In this document: piece by piece, positions 1 to 6,094 of the stretch
How positions within the stretch are numbered: the stretch's first letter is position 1
How the letters are laid out: the number at the start of each line of letters is the position of its first letter
Assembly (NCBI GenBank): GCA_027296045.1
Contig: JAPUJS010000198.1
Location: 1 to 6,094, forward strand
Source: a bacterium
GTDB lineage: Bacteria > Latescibacterota > UBA2968
Length of the DNA: 6,094 nt
Direction: 5' to 3'
Position numbers and translations under genes: made by a program
The notes under the pieces: model-generated
Databases searched by the model: none
What the model saw: only the letters and a program-made list of their open reading frames with translations
Told to the model about the DNA's origin: nothing

Positions 1-233
1 TGGGTCGGGTTCAAGTTGACATGCTGGAATACCAACCGGCGAACCATCCGTTCCCCCACATCGATATCTTCGTCTTCTTCCACCACATCAATCTCAGGGT
101 CCTTCCCCTCAAATAAGGCATCACAGGCGGCCTCAAACATAGCTGCCTCGCGCTCCAGCATGCTGTAGGTCTCGTCCAGCGCATCGTTGAGCAAATCGCT
201 TGTCGTTTTGCTGCCAAAAAGTGCTTTCAACAT
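1..233 (-). CDS. PhoU-like phosphate regulator, N-terminal part only
   Basis: The frame runs from the ATG at 233 to the window edge without a stop, giving 77 visible residues; the gene continues beyond base 1. The visible part is helical and acidic: MLKALFGSKTTSDLLNDALD, then a helix around ETYSMLEREAAMFEAACDAL, then an acidic stretch (EEDEDIDVGERMVRRLV, residues 52-68) leading into FQHVNLNP. The pattern of an acidic D/E-rich turn, then ExxVRRxVxxHL-type residues and an 'NP' end, resembles the metal-binding E/DxxxD and first helical bundle of PhoU proteins, which sense or limit phosphate uptake. Its place 5 bp after a Na/Pi cotransporter supports this, since PhoU domains are fused to or encoded beside such transporters. 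There is no hydrophobic segment, so it should be cytoplasmic. A Shine-Dalgarno GGGAGGT seven bases upstream supports the start. The alternative is an uncharacterised PhoU-superfamily protein of the DUF47 type; the missing C-terminus would decide. Confidence 0.78.
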   Translation of the reverse strand, partial: MLKALFGSKTTSDLLNDALDETYSMLEREAAMFEAACDALFEGKDPEIDVVEEDEDIDVGERMVRRLVFQHVNLNPT

Positions 234-238
234 AGGAG

Positions 239-1333
239 TTACCTCCCTAAAAAGATAACCAGACCGGGAATAACATAAAACACCACCACCACATACACAA
301 CGGCCAGCCCCCGCGACCGGCTGGTCAAATCGGCCAACCCCCGGGCAAGTCGTATCGGAACAGACCGGATGAAACGGATGGGATAGATAATCAAAATGCC
401 GGTCAGATTAAAAAACAGATGTGAAAATGCAATCGTAATCGCCGCCACATTGCCTGTTGCCAAAGCCGCCAGCATCGCCGTCACCGTCGTGCCAATATTT
501 GCGCCCAGCGTATACGGGAAAATTTGCTCCAATGTCAAAATCCCTGCCCCGACCAGCGGGATCACAAGCGATGTGGTAATCGAGCTGCTCTGAACCAGGA
601 GGGTCAGGATCACACCAAAGAGCATCGTCACCAAGGGCGTGCCAAACATATATTTGTGCAACACCCGTTCCGCCCGTTGCACCACCAGGCCCCGTGCAAG
701 ATCGACCAGATATTTCAACGACAGGTACATCACCATCAGCGACACAATCAAAATGGGCCACGGACTCTGGCCCAATAAGTCGGCCAGAAAGGTGATGACA
801 GGCTCGGTTGCCAGCTTGAGGGGGCTGGAAAACTTGAGCCCGCCAATCCCGACAAATGCGTCTGCAACCAGTGTAGACAGCGACTGTAGATAACCGAACG
901 CGATCTCGAGTGGAAGTAAGATCAGGACCGCAATCAAATTGAAAAAATCGTGTACGGTCGCACCTGCAAGCGCCCGTTTAAATTCCTCCCGTCTTGTAAT
1001 ATGCCCCATCGATACCAGTGTATTGGTCACACTGGTTCCAATATTGGCCCCCATGACAATTGGAACAGCTCCCTGAACCGTCAGACTACCCGCTGCAACC
1101 ATTCCCACAGCAATCGACGTTGTTGTCGAGGAACTTTGCACAAGAGTTGTCGCCAAGATTCCCGCAAACAAGCCCACCAGAGGGTTTGCCGTAGCTTCCA
1201 ACAACTGGTTGGCCAGGCCTTTTCCGAACAGCTTAAATGCTGTTCCCATCAGCCCGATACTCACCAGAAACAGATACAGGATCACCACCAGCAGACAGAC
1301 CTGTCCCCAGCTCTTCCAGCCCTCCCGCAACAT
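239..1333 (-). CDS. Na+/phosphate cotransporter, type II (Na_Pi_cotrans, NptA-like), without PhoU domain
   Basis: The protein has 364 residues, mostly hydrophobic, with about eight to nine membrane spans. It shows the internal duplication of the type II Na/Pi (SLC34/NptA) family. The first repeat has LVQSSSTTTS (64-73) and MGANIGTSVTNT (94-105); the second has LVQSSSITTS (246-255) and LGANIGTTVTA (276-286). In this family the paired QSSS motifs line the site for Na+ and inorganic phosphate, and the protein imports (or in some bacteria exports) phosphate across the inner membrane using the Na+ gradient. Both copies look intact. Conserved helices with HDFFNLIAV (118-126) and SHLFFNLTG (304-312) lie at matching places after each repeat. 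The length fits the short NptA form; many bacterial homologues reach about 550 residues through a fused PhoU-like tail, absent here. The gene starts 42 bp after the upstream stop with its own good ribosome site. The PhoU-like gene follows 5 bp downstream. Symport stoichiometry and direction cannot be read from sequence. Confidence 0.93.
   Translation of the reverse strand: MLREGWKSWGQVCLLVVILYLFLVSIGLMGTAFKLFGKGLANQLLEATANPLVGLFAGILATTLVQSSSTTTSIAVGMVAAGSLTVQGAVPIVMGANIGTSVTNTLVSMGHITRREEFKRALAGATVHDFFNLIAVLILLPLEIAFGYLQSLSTLVADAFVGIGGLKFSSPLKLATEPVITFLADLLGQSPWPILIVSLMVMYLSLKYLVDLARGLVVQRAERVLHKYMFGTPLVTMLFGVILTLLVQSSSITTSLVIPLVGAGILTLEQIFPYTLGANIGTTVTAMLAALATGNVAAITIAFSHLFFNLTGILIIYPIRFIRSVPIRLARGLADLTSRSRGLAVVYVVVVFYVIPGLVIFLGR
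241..247 (-). promoter_or_regulatory. Shine-Dalgarno site of the PhoU-like gene, touching the transporter stop codon
   Basis: The minus strand reads GGGAGGT then AACTCCT then the ATG at 233. The last base of the motif is the first base of the transporter's TAA stop (239-241). A ribosome terminating on the transporter would therefore sit on this site, which favours coupled, stoichiometric expression of transporter and PhoU-like partner. Confidence 0.7.
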
Positions 1334-1337
1334 AGGA

Positions 1338-1345
1338 CTCCTTTC
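1338..1345 (-). promoter_or_regulatory. Shine-Dalgarno site of the Na/Pi cotransporter
   Basis: The minus strand reads GAAAGGAG, four bases before the ATG at 1333. It is one of the two best ribosome sites in the window, unlike the weak one of the preceding gene. This suggests the transporter is translated independently of what lies upstream. Confidence 0.7.
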
Positions 1346-1348
1346 TTT

Positions 1349-1377
1349 AAAAGCGTGCTCGAACGCCCATTGCGTTC
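1349..1377 (-). promoter_or_regulatory. Two mutually exclusive small hairpins at the gene junction; possible weak attenuator
   Basis: On the minus strand, GAACGC-AATGG-GCGTTC (1377-1361) can form a 6-bp stem that begins inside the TGA stop of the upstream gene. The GCGT of its second arm can instead pair with a later ACGC to give GCGT-TCGAGC-ACGC followed directly by TTTT (1366-1349), a terminator-like shape with only a 4-bp stem. The two structures cannot coexist. The stems are short and could be chance. This is the only gap over 10 bp in the window and separates the phosphate genes from the envelope genes. Confidence 0.25.
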
Positions 1378-3823
1378 ATTCGGATTGCAACTGAAAGGTC
1401 AACTCCACTTCCTGCAACCGATCTATCACCGCCTGATAGGTCGCCCAGTCATACAACATCTCGGCCGGTTGTTCTCCCCGGCAGAGCTTCAAAAGATCTG
1501 TTTCCAGACCTGTATCGTGAAAAATACTCTGGACCGCCGGCGCATATCCCTTTCGACGCACTCGAATCCGGCTGGTTGCAGGTACCCACATGTGAAACGT
1601 TCCCTGTCGGGCGACCGTCTCTCGAATCACCCTTCCCAACGGATCCAGCACTTCAACCTGGGCGTCCGAGAGCCGTTGCCCCGACGTATCCTGCACGGTC
1701 CCTTTCACCACCGCCTGAACCGGTTTAGGCGCTTCAAAATCCGACGAACGAAAATAGATTGGATTGGTCAGGGCCACCTGGGTAGAGTCCGATCCATAAC
1801 ACCGGGCCACATACCAGCAGGTCACGCTGTCCTGCAATGTCACGCCAATACGATGGTTTCGGGGGTGATCCGGCAAATCCCAGGACTCGACGACCGCCCC
1901 GTTCCGCACAAGCTCCATGCGCGTTAAATATTCTGACGGATCGCTCGAAGCCCATGCCCGAAGGGTTGCACGCCGCCGCCCCCCCACCGAAAGCTCGGCA
2001 CCCGGACCGGCCGCAAATACCGAAAACAAGAGCAGGGGTCCACTGGTCACAAAATTTCGCCCGGCTTTCACGGCATCGGCCAGCTTGCCCGCATTCAGAT
2101 CGCCTTCAACCTGCGTATACATCCGAAACCGGCCCGGCATCGGTGTGTCTGGCACATCCAATGCCACACCCGACGACGCCGTACCTGCCACCCGATAGCC
2201 CTTGTTGAGCAACATAAACCAGAGGTTTTGCGCCAGCGAGTCGTTTGCCACCGTCGACATCACATCCAATGCGTCGAACGTGGGACCGGCAAGCGTATCA
2301 AACACCAGCCCACAGGCGACCCGACCTTTTCCAAAAGGCCGGGTATAACTGACCATCCCCCGCCGATCGTGTACTCGTGCATGGGCTTCAAACCCGGCCA
2401 TCTCACCCGACAGGTCGGTCGCATCCTGGACCCCGATCACCCACCCATCGCCCAAAATACTTCTGGGCCAGATCAGATTCCACCCCATCCAAAAGGAAGG
2501 CGAATGCAAAAGAGACAGACGACGGTTCAAATCCGCCGCGTCATAGCGGCGAAAGGTTTGATCCCAACCATAGGTTGCCAGGGCAAAACGGAGCCCGGCC
2601 GAACGGGCAATCAAAGCCGCCTCTTCCAGCCCCACCCGATAAACCTGATCCCCCCGCCCGACCTGCAACACCGTTTCCCCACCATACCACCCTCGTGAAG
2701 CCAGATCGACCCAGGGTTCAAACGGCAATGCGATCTCATAAGTCTCGCCTGCCTTCACTTCCAGTACTTCAAAACCGGGAGGAGTAGATTCAAACCCCCT
2801 CCAGGCAGTCAGCTCAACCGTCCCGGGCGGCACCTGAATGTCGAATGTCCCATCGGCAAAAAAACCGGGCGCCCGATCATATCGGGTCTGCCACAGTCGG
2901 CCATCCTTCAACCACACCTGCACCCGAGCAGCCAAAGGGCGGCCTGTTTTACGATCAAAAATGCGCCCCTTCAACCGAGCCGCCCGGGAATCGTTCACCC
3001 TCACCGTATCTTTCACCGTCCCGACCCGGACCAGCACCCTGGCACCCCCAAGGTCTGTCTCCTGGTATCGCAACACACCCGTCGCCCGACCATTGCGGGT
3101 TCTTGCCCAGGCATCGATGGTTCCCAGATCGGTTTCAAAATGCACAACCGTGCCGTCGGGCACCGGCTCGTTCTGAAGGTCCATCGCTGAGACCCGAATC
3201 CGACTCTGGTGTGCACCATCCCGAGGAAGCACCTCGGGATGTGCCGTGGCAGAAATGTGAACGGCCGGGCCACCCGCCAAAGGTCTCAGGCCAAGATCAT
3301 CAAATCGAATCGTCCCTTCTGAGAAAAAACGACCGAATGCCTCTCCCACACAAACCACGACGGCCTTGCGTACCCCTTCGGGCGCAACAAAGGTGCCCAC
3401 CGACGCTGCCCAGTCTCCGGTCTCTCGCACCCAGGTGGTCTCTCCCCGCCAACCGGTCCGTTCATTTTCTTCGTCCCCCAACCAGCGCAATCGAAAGAAC
3501 CCTCGAAAACCGTCCGCAACCTCCCCCTCAAGCATCACCCAACCCGACAGTGCATATACCCGACCGGGTTCAACGGCAACCGATTGACCCGCTACTTCGA
3601 CGGTCGTTCTATTTTGGCGAATGTGAATACCAAGGGACGCCTTCCCCTTTCGCCCCCCCGAACGATCTCCCACAACCTGCCAGCGGTCCGAGCGTTCGAC
3701 CTGCCACCCGGATGGCATTCCATCTGGATCGAATCGCTCAAATGAAGGATTGGCCAGACGCTGCGCCCAACTTGGGCTGCAAAAACACAACAACATCACC
3801 CATCTGAGAACACGGCAAAACAT
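1376..3823 (-). CDS. Secreted multidomain protein with degenerate CehA/McbA-type PHP domain (probable pseudoenzyme)
   Basis: This 815-residue protein starts 5 bp after the stop of the GT-C gene. Residues 1-20 look like a Sec signal peptide: arginines at 4 and 7, a hydrophobic core, and a probable cut after SWA20. There is no lipobox. Domains in order: 24-180, a CBM4/9-like jelly roll, opening with NPSFE and GW and closing with TIRFDDLGL; 188-276, an invasin-like (Big_1) Ig domain (DGAHQSRIRVSAMD, VPDGTVVHFETDLGTI, NGRATGVL); 282-368, a carboxypeptidase-regulatory-like beta domain (GRIFDRKTGRPLAARV, FFADGTFDIQVPPG); about 370-605, a region collinear with CehA/McbA metallohydrolases (ARGWY-type entry, LLNKGYRVAGTA, DAVKAGRNFVTSGPLLLF); 615-695, a beta-rich segment; and 705-770, a second regulatory-like beta domain. 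Where active relatives have GD[LT]HxH it reads GETVLQV (382-388); the usual GSD/GTD-type segment reads ASSGV (549-553); an expected HP is RP at 495-496. It is therefore probably catalytically dead, perhaps a binding or structural protein. The nearest GGAG lies 14 bases before the ATG, so translation is probably coupled to the upstream gene. Confidence 0.75.
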   Translation of the reverse strand: MFCRVLRWVMLLCFCSPSWAQRLANPSFERFDPDGMPSGWQVERSDRWQVVGDRSGGRKGKASLGIHIRQNRTTVEVAGQSVAVEPGRVYALSGWVMLEGEVADGFRGFFRLRWLGDEENERTGWRGETTWVRETGDWAASVGTFVAPEGVRKAVVVCVGEAFGRFFSEGTIRFDDLGLRPLAGGPAVHISATAHPEVLPRDGAHQSRIRVSAMDLQNEPVPDGTVVHFETDLGTIDAWARTRNGRATGVLRYQETDLGGARVLVRVGTVKDTVRVNDSRAARLKGRIFDRKTGRPLAARVQVWLKDGRLWQTRYDRAPGFFADGTFDIQVPPGTVELTAWRGFESTPPGFEVLEVKAGETYEIALPFEPWVDLASRGWYGGETVLQVGRGDQVYRVGLEEAALIARSAGLRFALATYGWDQTFRRYDAADLNRRLSLLHSPSFWMGWNLIWPRSILGDGWVIGVQDATDLSGEMAGFEAHARVHDRRGMVSYTRPFGKGRVACGLVFDTLAGPTFDALDVMSTVANDSLAQNLWFMLLNKGYRVAGTASSGVALDVPDTPMPGRFRMYTQVEGDLNAGKLADAVKAGRNFVTSGPLLLFSVFAAGPGAELSVGGRRRATLRAWASSDPSEYLTRMELVRNGAVVESWDLPDHPRNHRIGVTLQDSVTCWYVARCYGSDSTQVALTNPIYFRSSDFEAPKPVQAVVKGTVQDTSGQRLSDAQVEVLDPLGRVIRETVARQGTFHMWVPATSRIRVRRKGYAPAVQSIFHDTGLETDLLKLCRGEQPAEMLYDWATYQAVIDRLQEVELTFQLQSE

Positions 3824-3828
3824 ATGGG

Positions 3829-5868
3829 TTATAAAGTCTCCAGTTTTTTTATCATGTCCCTGGCTTTTTCCAGGTAACTTTCCACGTCCCCAACTTTCAG
3901 ATATTTTTGATAGGCCTGTTTTGCATCCGCCGATCTACCGGCTTTCTTATAATAACCCGCCAGATTGTAAATGGTATGGGCGGCCTCGGAATGCCGCGAC
4001 AAAAACTCCAGGCAAATTTGAATCGCCCGATCCAAATCTCCCAGAGAATAATAAGCCCCGCTCAAATTCGCCACCGCTTCTTCTTCATCCGGTGTTAACG
4101 CTACCAGACGATCATAAATCTCGGAGGCCCGATTAAAGGCCTCCATCTTCATGTACAAATCCCCCAGTTTTCGCAGCAAATCCGTATTGTTGGGTTGATG
4201 CTCAATCGCCCCTTCCAAACTGGCGGCAGCATCTGTCCAATATCCCCCTTGGACATAAACATCGTAAACCGCCAAAAAGTTATCTGTAAAAGAGTCTACA
4301 GGATCAATCTGTCTTTCCAGAGCAGGAAACAGTTCGAAAAACAACGTTGCACCAAACCGCAGGTCGGGGGTGGCAGCAACCCACCCTTTCACATCTTCGG
4401 CGTGAAGAAACGGGAAGGGTTCTTCGGAAAATAGGTTCCGCCCCTGCCGATAGGCCTGTTCAATAAAGGCGCCATCGGCAGGCACCCGTGACCGCGTCCA
4501 CCCCCAGTGGTCTCGATTCCAAGGGACCGTATGAAACACGATCCCTGTGGGGTGCGATTCTCCAAATACCACCTGTCGGTCGACATGATAGGCAATCGCC
4601 CAGGGCGTTGGGGCAAAACCCAGAGAACCAGGACGCCGGGGATCTGGAATCACGACCACCAGATCTTCCGGACGGGTGTGTGCTCGGATCTGCTCGCCCA
4701 TCGCCTGGACCTCATCCAACGCGCTTGCATAGCGTTCCCTGCGTTCCAATGCATCCAGAAAGTAATTGTCCGTATAAACCAGACCCAGCACCTGTCCCAA
4801 CACAATCCCTACCGCCACGACCCAAAGCATCCCTTTGAGAGGCTCCTGAAGCCCTTCGGCCAGATAGGCGCTTCCTGCTCTCCAAACAGTGCCCAGTGCC
4901 AGGATATATACCGGGGCCAGAAAGGCCAGATAGAGCCCCTCGTCCACCGAAACGGCCCGGGGGATCTGGTAGAGTGCAAATGGGACCCCGTAGAGCACCA
5001 ACAACCAGAACCGATCCCGATTGAGAAATCCCATCAAAACCAGTCCGGTCAACCCCAGCACGGCACCCACCCAGCCCATCAAATAGGCCTGCACATCCAA
5101 ATAGAAAGTGAGTCTGGGAATCCATGTGGCCAAGCTTAGCCCTTCATAGCCCCGTCCGATCCCGCCCAGCATATAGCCAAACCAACTTTCCGTGCCCAGT
5201 CGGGCCTGCCCGAATCGGAAAAGCAGCCACAGCCAGGCCACGGCACAAACCATCCCGGCGGCCTTGCCCCAGGCTTGCAGGGCCGGTTGTTTTGCATTGG
5301 CATGCCGATAGATCCAGAATAAAAATGCCGGGAGCGTGAACAGGGACGCCGGATGGATGCCCACCGCACATCCGAAGAGTGCCCCGGAAATCACAAATCG
5401 CCGGTCCTGTGTCGAAAGCAGGACCGCCAGGGCAGCCATCAACACACCCGCCTGAACCGAAGCAATTTCCTGGACCACATTTTGTCGCAAACCCACTGGC
5501 GTCAGGACAAATAGAATCCCACAAAACAACGCCTGTACCCGATCGTCTGTCAGCTTCAACACCACATAGACAAACCCCGCAAGACCGATCAGGCCAAAGA
5601 GAAGAGAAACCGCCGACAGCCCGCCTTCCGGAGCACCCAAAAAGGCGCACAATCGCCCCAGCCAAACATAAATGGGATAGGGGCCATGTGGCAAAAACTG
5701 GTTCTTAGCAACAAACACCATCTCGGGCGCATCTCCCCAAAAGGGAAACAAGAAGGTCGGGACATACATACTCCAAAGCCCCAGAGCACCCACAAGCAAT
5801 CCCGCCAGGCCATACATTTCCTGGCGGGCCAGTCCAAACCAACCGATATCATGTATCTGTTTTGCCAT
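3829..5868 (-). CDS. Multi-pass membrane protein, DUF2723/GT-C-type glycosyltransferase-like, with C-terminal TPR domain
   Basis: The protein has 679 residues from the ATG at 5868. The first ~365 residues hold about ten hydrophobic spans (for example 20-40, 84-106, 110-126, 160-185, 203-218, 260-280, 350-365). Just after the first span comes FPFWGDAPEM (41-50) and then LPHGPYPIYVWLGRL (59-73). This is the DUF2723 (GT117-like) pattern of an acidic WGDxxE loop followed by PHxxxYPxYxxLGRL. In GT-C enzymes such an extracytoplasmic Asp/Glu serves catalysis or metal/lipid-phosphate contact; D46 and E49 are the candidates. A later GxxxGIHPASL (about 166-176) fits the family's conserved GxxxxxH element. 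Residues ~380-530 form a soluble domain I do not recognise. Residues ~530-679 contain about three to four TPR-like units (around 531-560, 561-594, 595-628, 629-660). An in-frame GTG at 5886 would add six residues, but only the ATG has a Shine-Dalgarno-like AAGGTGAGG at a usable distance. Expected role: transfer of a sugar from a lipid carrier in the envelope, with TPRs for partner binding. Donor and acceptor are unknown. Confidence 0.78.
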   Translation of the reverse strand: MAKQIHDIGWFGLARQEMYGLAGLLVGALGLWSMYVPTFLFPFWGDAPEMVFVAKNQFLPHGPYPIYVWLGRLCAFLGAPEGGLSAVSLLFGLIGLAGFVYVVLKLTDDRVQALFCGILFVLTPVGLRQNVVQEIASVQAGVLMAALAVLLSTQDRRFVISGALFGCAVGIHPASLFTLPAFLFWIYRHANAKQPALQAWGKAAGMVCAVAWLWLLFRFGQARLGTESWFGYMLGGIGRGYEGLSLATWIPRLTFYLDVQAYLMGWVGAVLGLTGLVLMGFLNRDRFWLLVLYGVPFALYQIPRAVSVDEGLYLAFLAPVYILALGTVWRAGSAYLAEGLQEPLKGMLWVVAVGIVLGQVLGLVYTDNYFLDALERRERYASALDEVQAMGEQIRAHTRPEDLVVVIPDPRRPGSLGFAPTPWAIAYHVDRQVVFGESHPTGIVFHTVPWNRDHWGWTRSRVPADGAFIEQAYRQGRNLFSEEPFPFLHAEDVKGWVAATPDLRFGATLFFELFPALERQIDPVDSFTDNFLAVYDVYVQGGYWTDAAASLEGAIEHQPNNTDLLRKLGDLYMKMEAFNRASEIYDRLVALTPDEEEAVANLSGAYYSLGDLDRAIQICLEFLSRHSEAAHTIYNLAGYYKKAGRSADAKQAYQKYLKVGDVESYLEKARDMIKKLETL

Positions 5869-6094
5869 CGTCTTTTTGATCCTCACCTTGCAGTATCAAC
5901 AGTTCTTGCTGCACCTTTCGATAGTCGCGCAGTGTTTCGGAAAGTCGCGCAGCCATCAACTGGGACAGCCGATAGATAATTTTCAGACCCAAACGTGGAG
6001 ACTGGCTCACCAGGTCCATCAAATCGGCCCGGAAAAACCCAATGATCCGTGTCCGCTCCCTGGAAACCACCGACGCCGCCCGGGGGGCACCGTC
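5849..6094 (-). CDS. Cyclic nucleotide-binding (Crp-like cNMP) domain protein, C-terminal part only
   Basis: The frame is open from the window edge to a TGA at 5849-5851, so only the last 81 or so residues are visible and the start lies outside. The first visible residues, DGAPRAASVVSRERTRIIGF, match the end of a cyclic-nucleotide-binding beta-roll: the phosphate-binding-cassette arginine/alanine pattern (xPRxAxV), then a strand, then an FFRADLMDLV helix and a long C-helix (IIYRLSQLMAARLSETLRDY). In this family the roll binds cAMP or cGMP and the C-helix relays the signal. After the C-helix there is only a short charged tail (LQGEDQKDDGKTDT) and no helix-turn-helix, so it is not an ordinary Crp/Fnr transcription factor. 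It may be a stand-alone sensor or carry another domain upstream. A GTG at 6070 could be mistaken for a start but lies inside the domain. Its 3' end overlaps the next gene by 20 bp, indicating co-transcription. Ligand binding cannot be judged because most of the pocket is missing. Confidence 0.8.
   Translation of the reverse strand, partial: DGAPRAASVVSRERTRIIGFFRADLMDLVSQSPRLGLKIIYRLSQLMAARLSETLRDYRKVQQELLILQGEDQKDDGKTDT
5881..5889 (-). promoter_or_regulatory. Shine-Dalgarno-like site deciding the start of the GT-C/TPR gene
   Basis: The minus strand reads AAGGTGAGG here, 12 bases before the ATG at 5868. It lies inside the coding end of the upstream cNMP gene. The alternative GTG start at 5886 falls within this motif and has no purine-rich site of its own, which favours the ATG. 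The spacing is slightly long, so re-initiation after the upstream TGA at 5849 may also contribute. Confidence 0.5.

Noticed and set aside
11..217. A short minus-strand frame beginning MAAKRQAICSTM
   Set aside because: It is a shifted reading of the PhoU-like gene, whose own frame starts at 233 with a strong ribosome site and stays open to the window edge.
950..1927. A 325-codon open frame on the plus strand
   Set aside because: It lies antisense to the Na/Pi transporter and the exported protein and runs across their junction. Its composition (Cys, His, Arg, Gln, Pro rich, no domains) is typical of the complement of real genes.
2845..3807. A 320-codon open frame on the plus strand
   Set aside because: It is antisense to the exported protein, very rich in Pro, Arg and Ser with no recognisable fold, while the minus-strand frame has a signal peptide and clear domains.
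1376..3823. Annotating the exported protein as an active CehA/McbA metallohydrolase
   Set aside because: The scaffold fits, but the histidines and aspartates expected to bind the metals are missing at the positions I can align by eye.
5884..5886. GTG start giving a GT-C protein six residues longer
   Set aside because: It sits inside the Shine-Dalgarno-like motif that serves the ATG at 5868 and has no ribosome site of its own.
6068..6070. GTG as the start of a small 73-residue protein
   Set aside because: The frame continues upstream with residues (DGAPRAAS) that complete the cNMP-binding roll, so this codon is internal.

Overview
The window is a tightly packed bacterial stretch with every recognisable gene on the minus strand, so transcription runs from high to low coordinates. 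In that order it holds: the 3' end of a cyclic-nucleotide-binding-domain protein (5849-6094, 5' end outside the window); a large multi-pass membrane protein resembling DUF2723/GT-C glycosyltransferases with a C-terminal TPR domain (3829-5868); a secreted 815-residue multidomain protein that looks like a CehA/McbA-type PHP metallohydrolase without its metal-binding residues (1376-3823); a compact Na+/phosphate cotransporter (239-1333); and the 5' end of a PhoU-like protein (1-233, continuing beyond base 1).

Junctions are a 20-bp overlap, a 5-bp gap, a 42-bp gap and a 5-bp gap. There is no non-coding stretch over 300 bases; essentially everything is coding. This spacing suggests one transcription unit, or two units split at the 42-bp gap, where two mutually exclusive small hairpins can be drawn. 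No promoter, tRNA, rRNA, CRISPR array, insertion sequence or long repeat was seen.

The last two genes form a coherent phosphate module: a type II Na/Pi transporter with its two QSSS repeats, followed by a separately encoded PhoU-like partner. The middle pair is less clear. A membrane glycosyltransferase-like protein with an extra-membrane TPR tail is followed, apparently coupled, by an exported protein carrying a carbohydrate-binding-like N-terminus, an invasin-like Ig domain and a degenerate PHP domain. Together they suggest envelope or extracellular glycan/glycoprotein work, but this is inference.

The organism is a bacterium with moderate-to-high GC, classical Shine-Dalgarno sites and a Sec-type signal peptide. 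The mix of DUF2723-TPR proteins, CehA/McbA-like exported proteins and a separate NptA/PhoU pair recalls uncultured lineages around the FCB group (for example Latescibacterota-like genomes). No marker gene is present, so this placement is only a guess.
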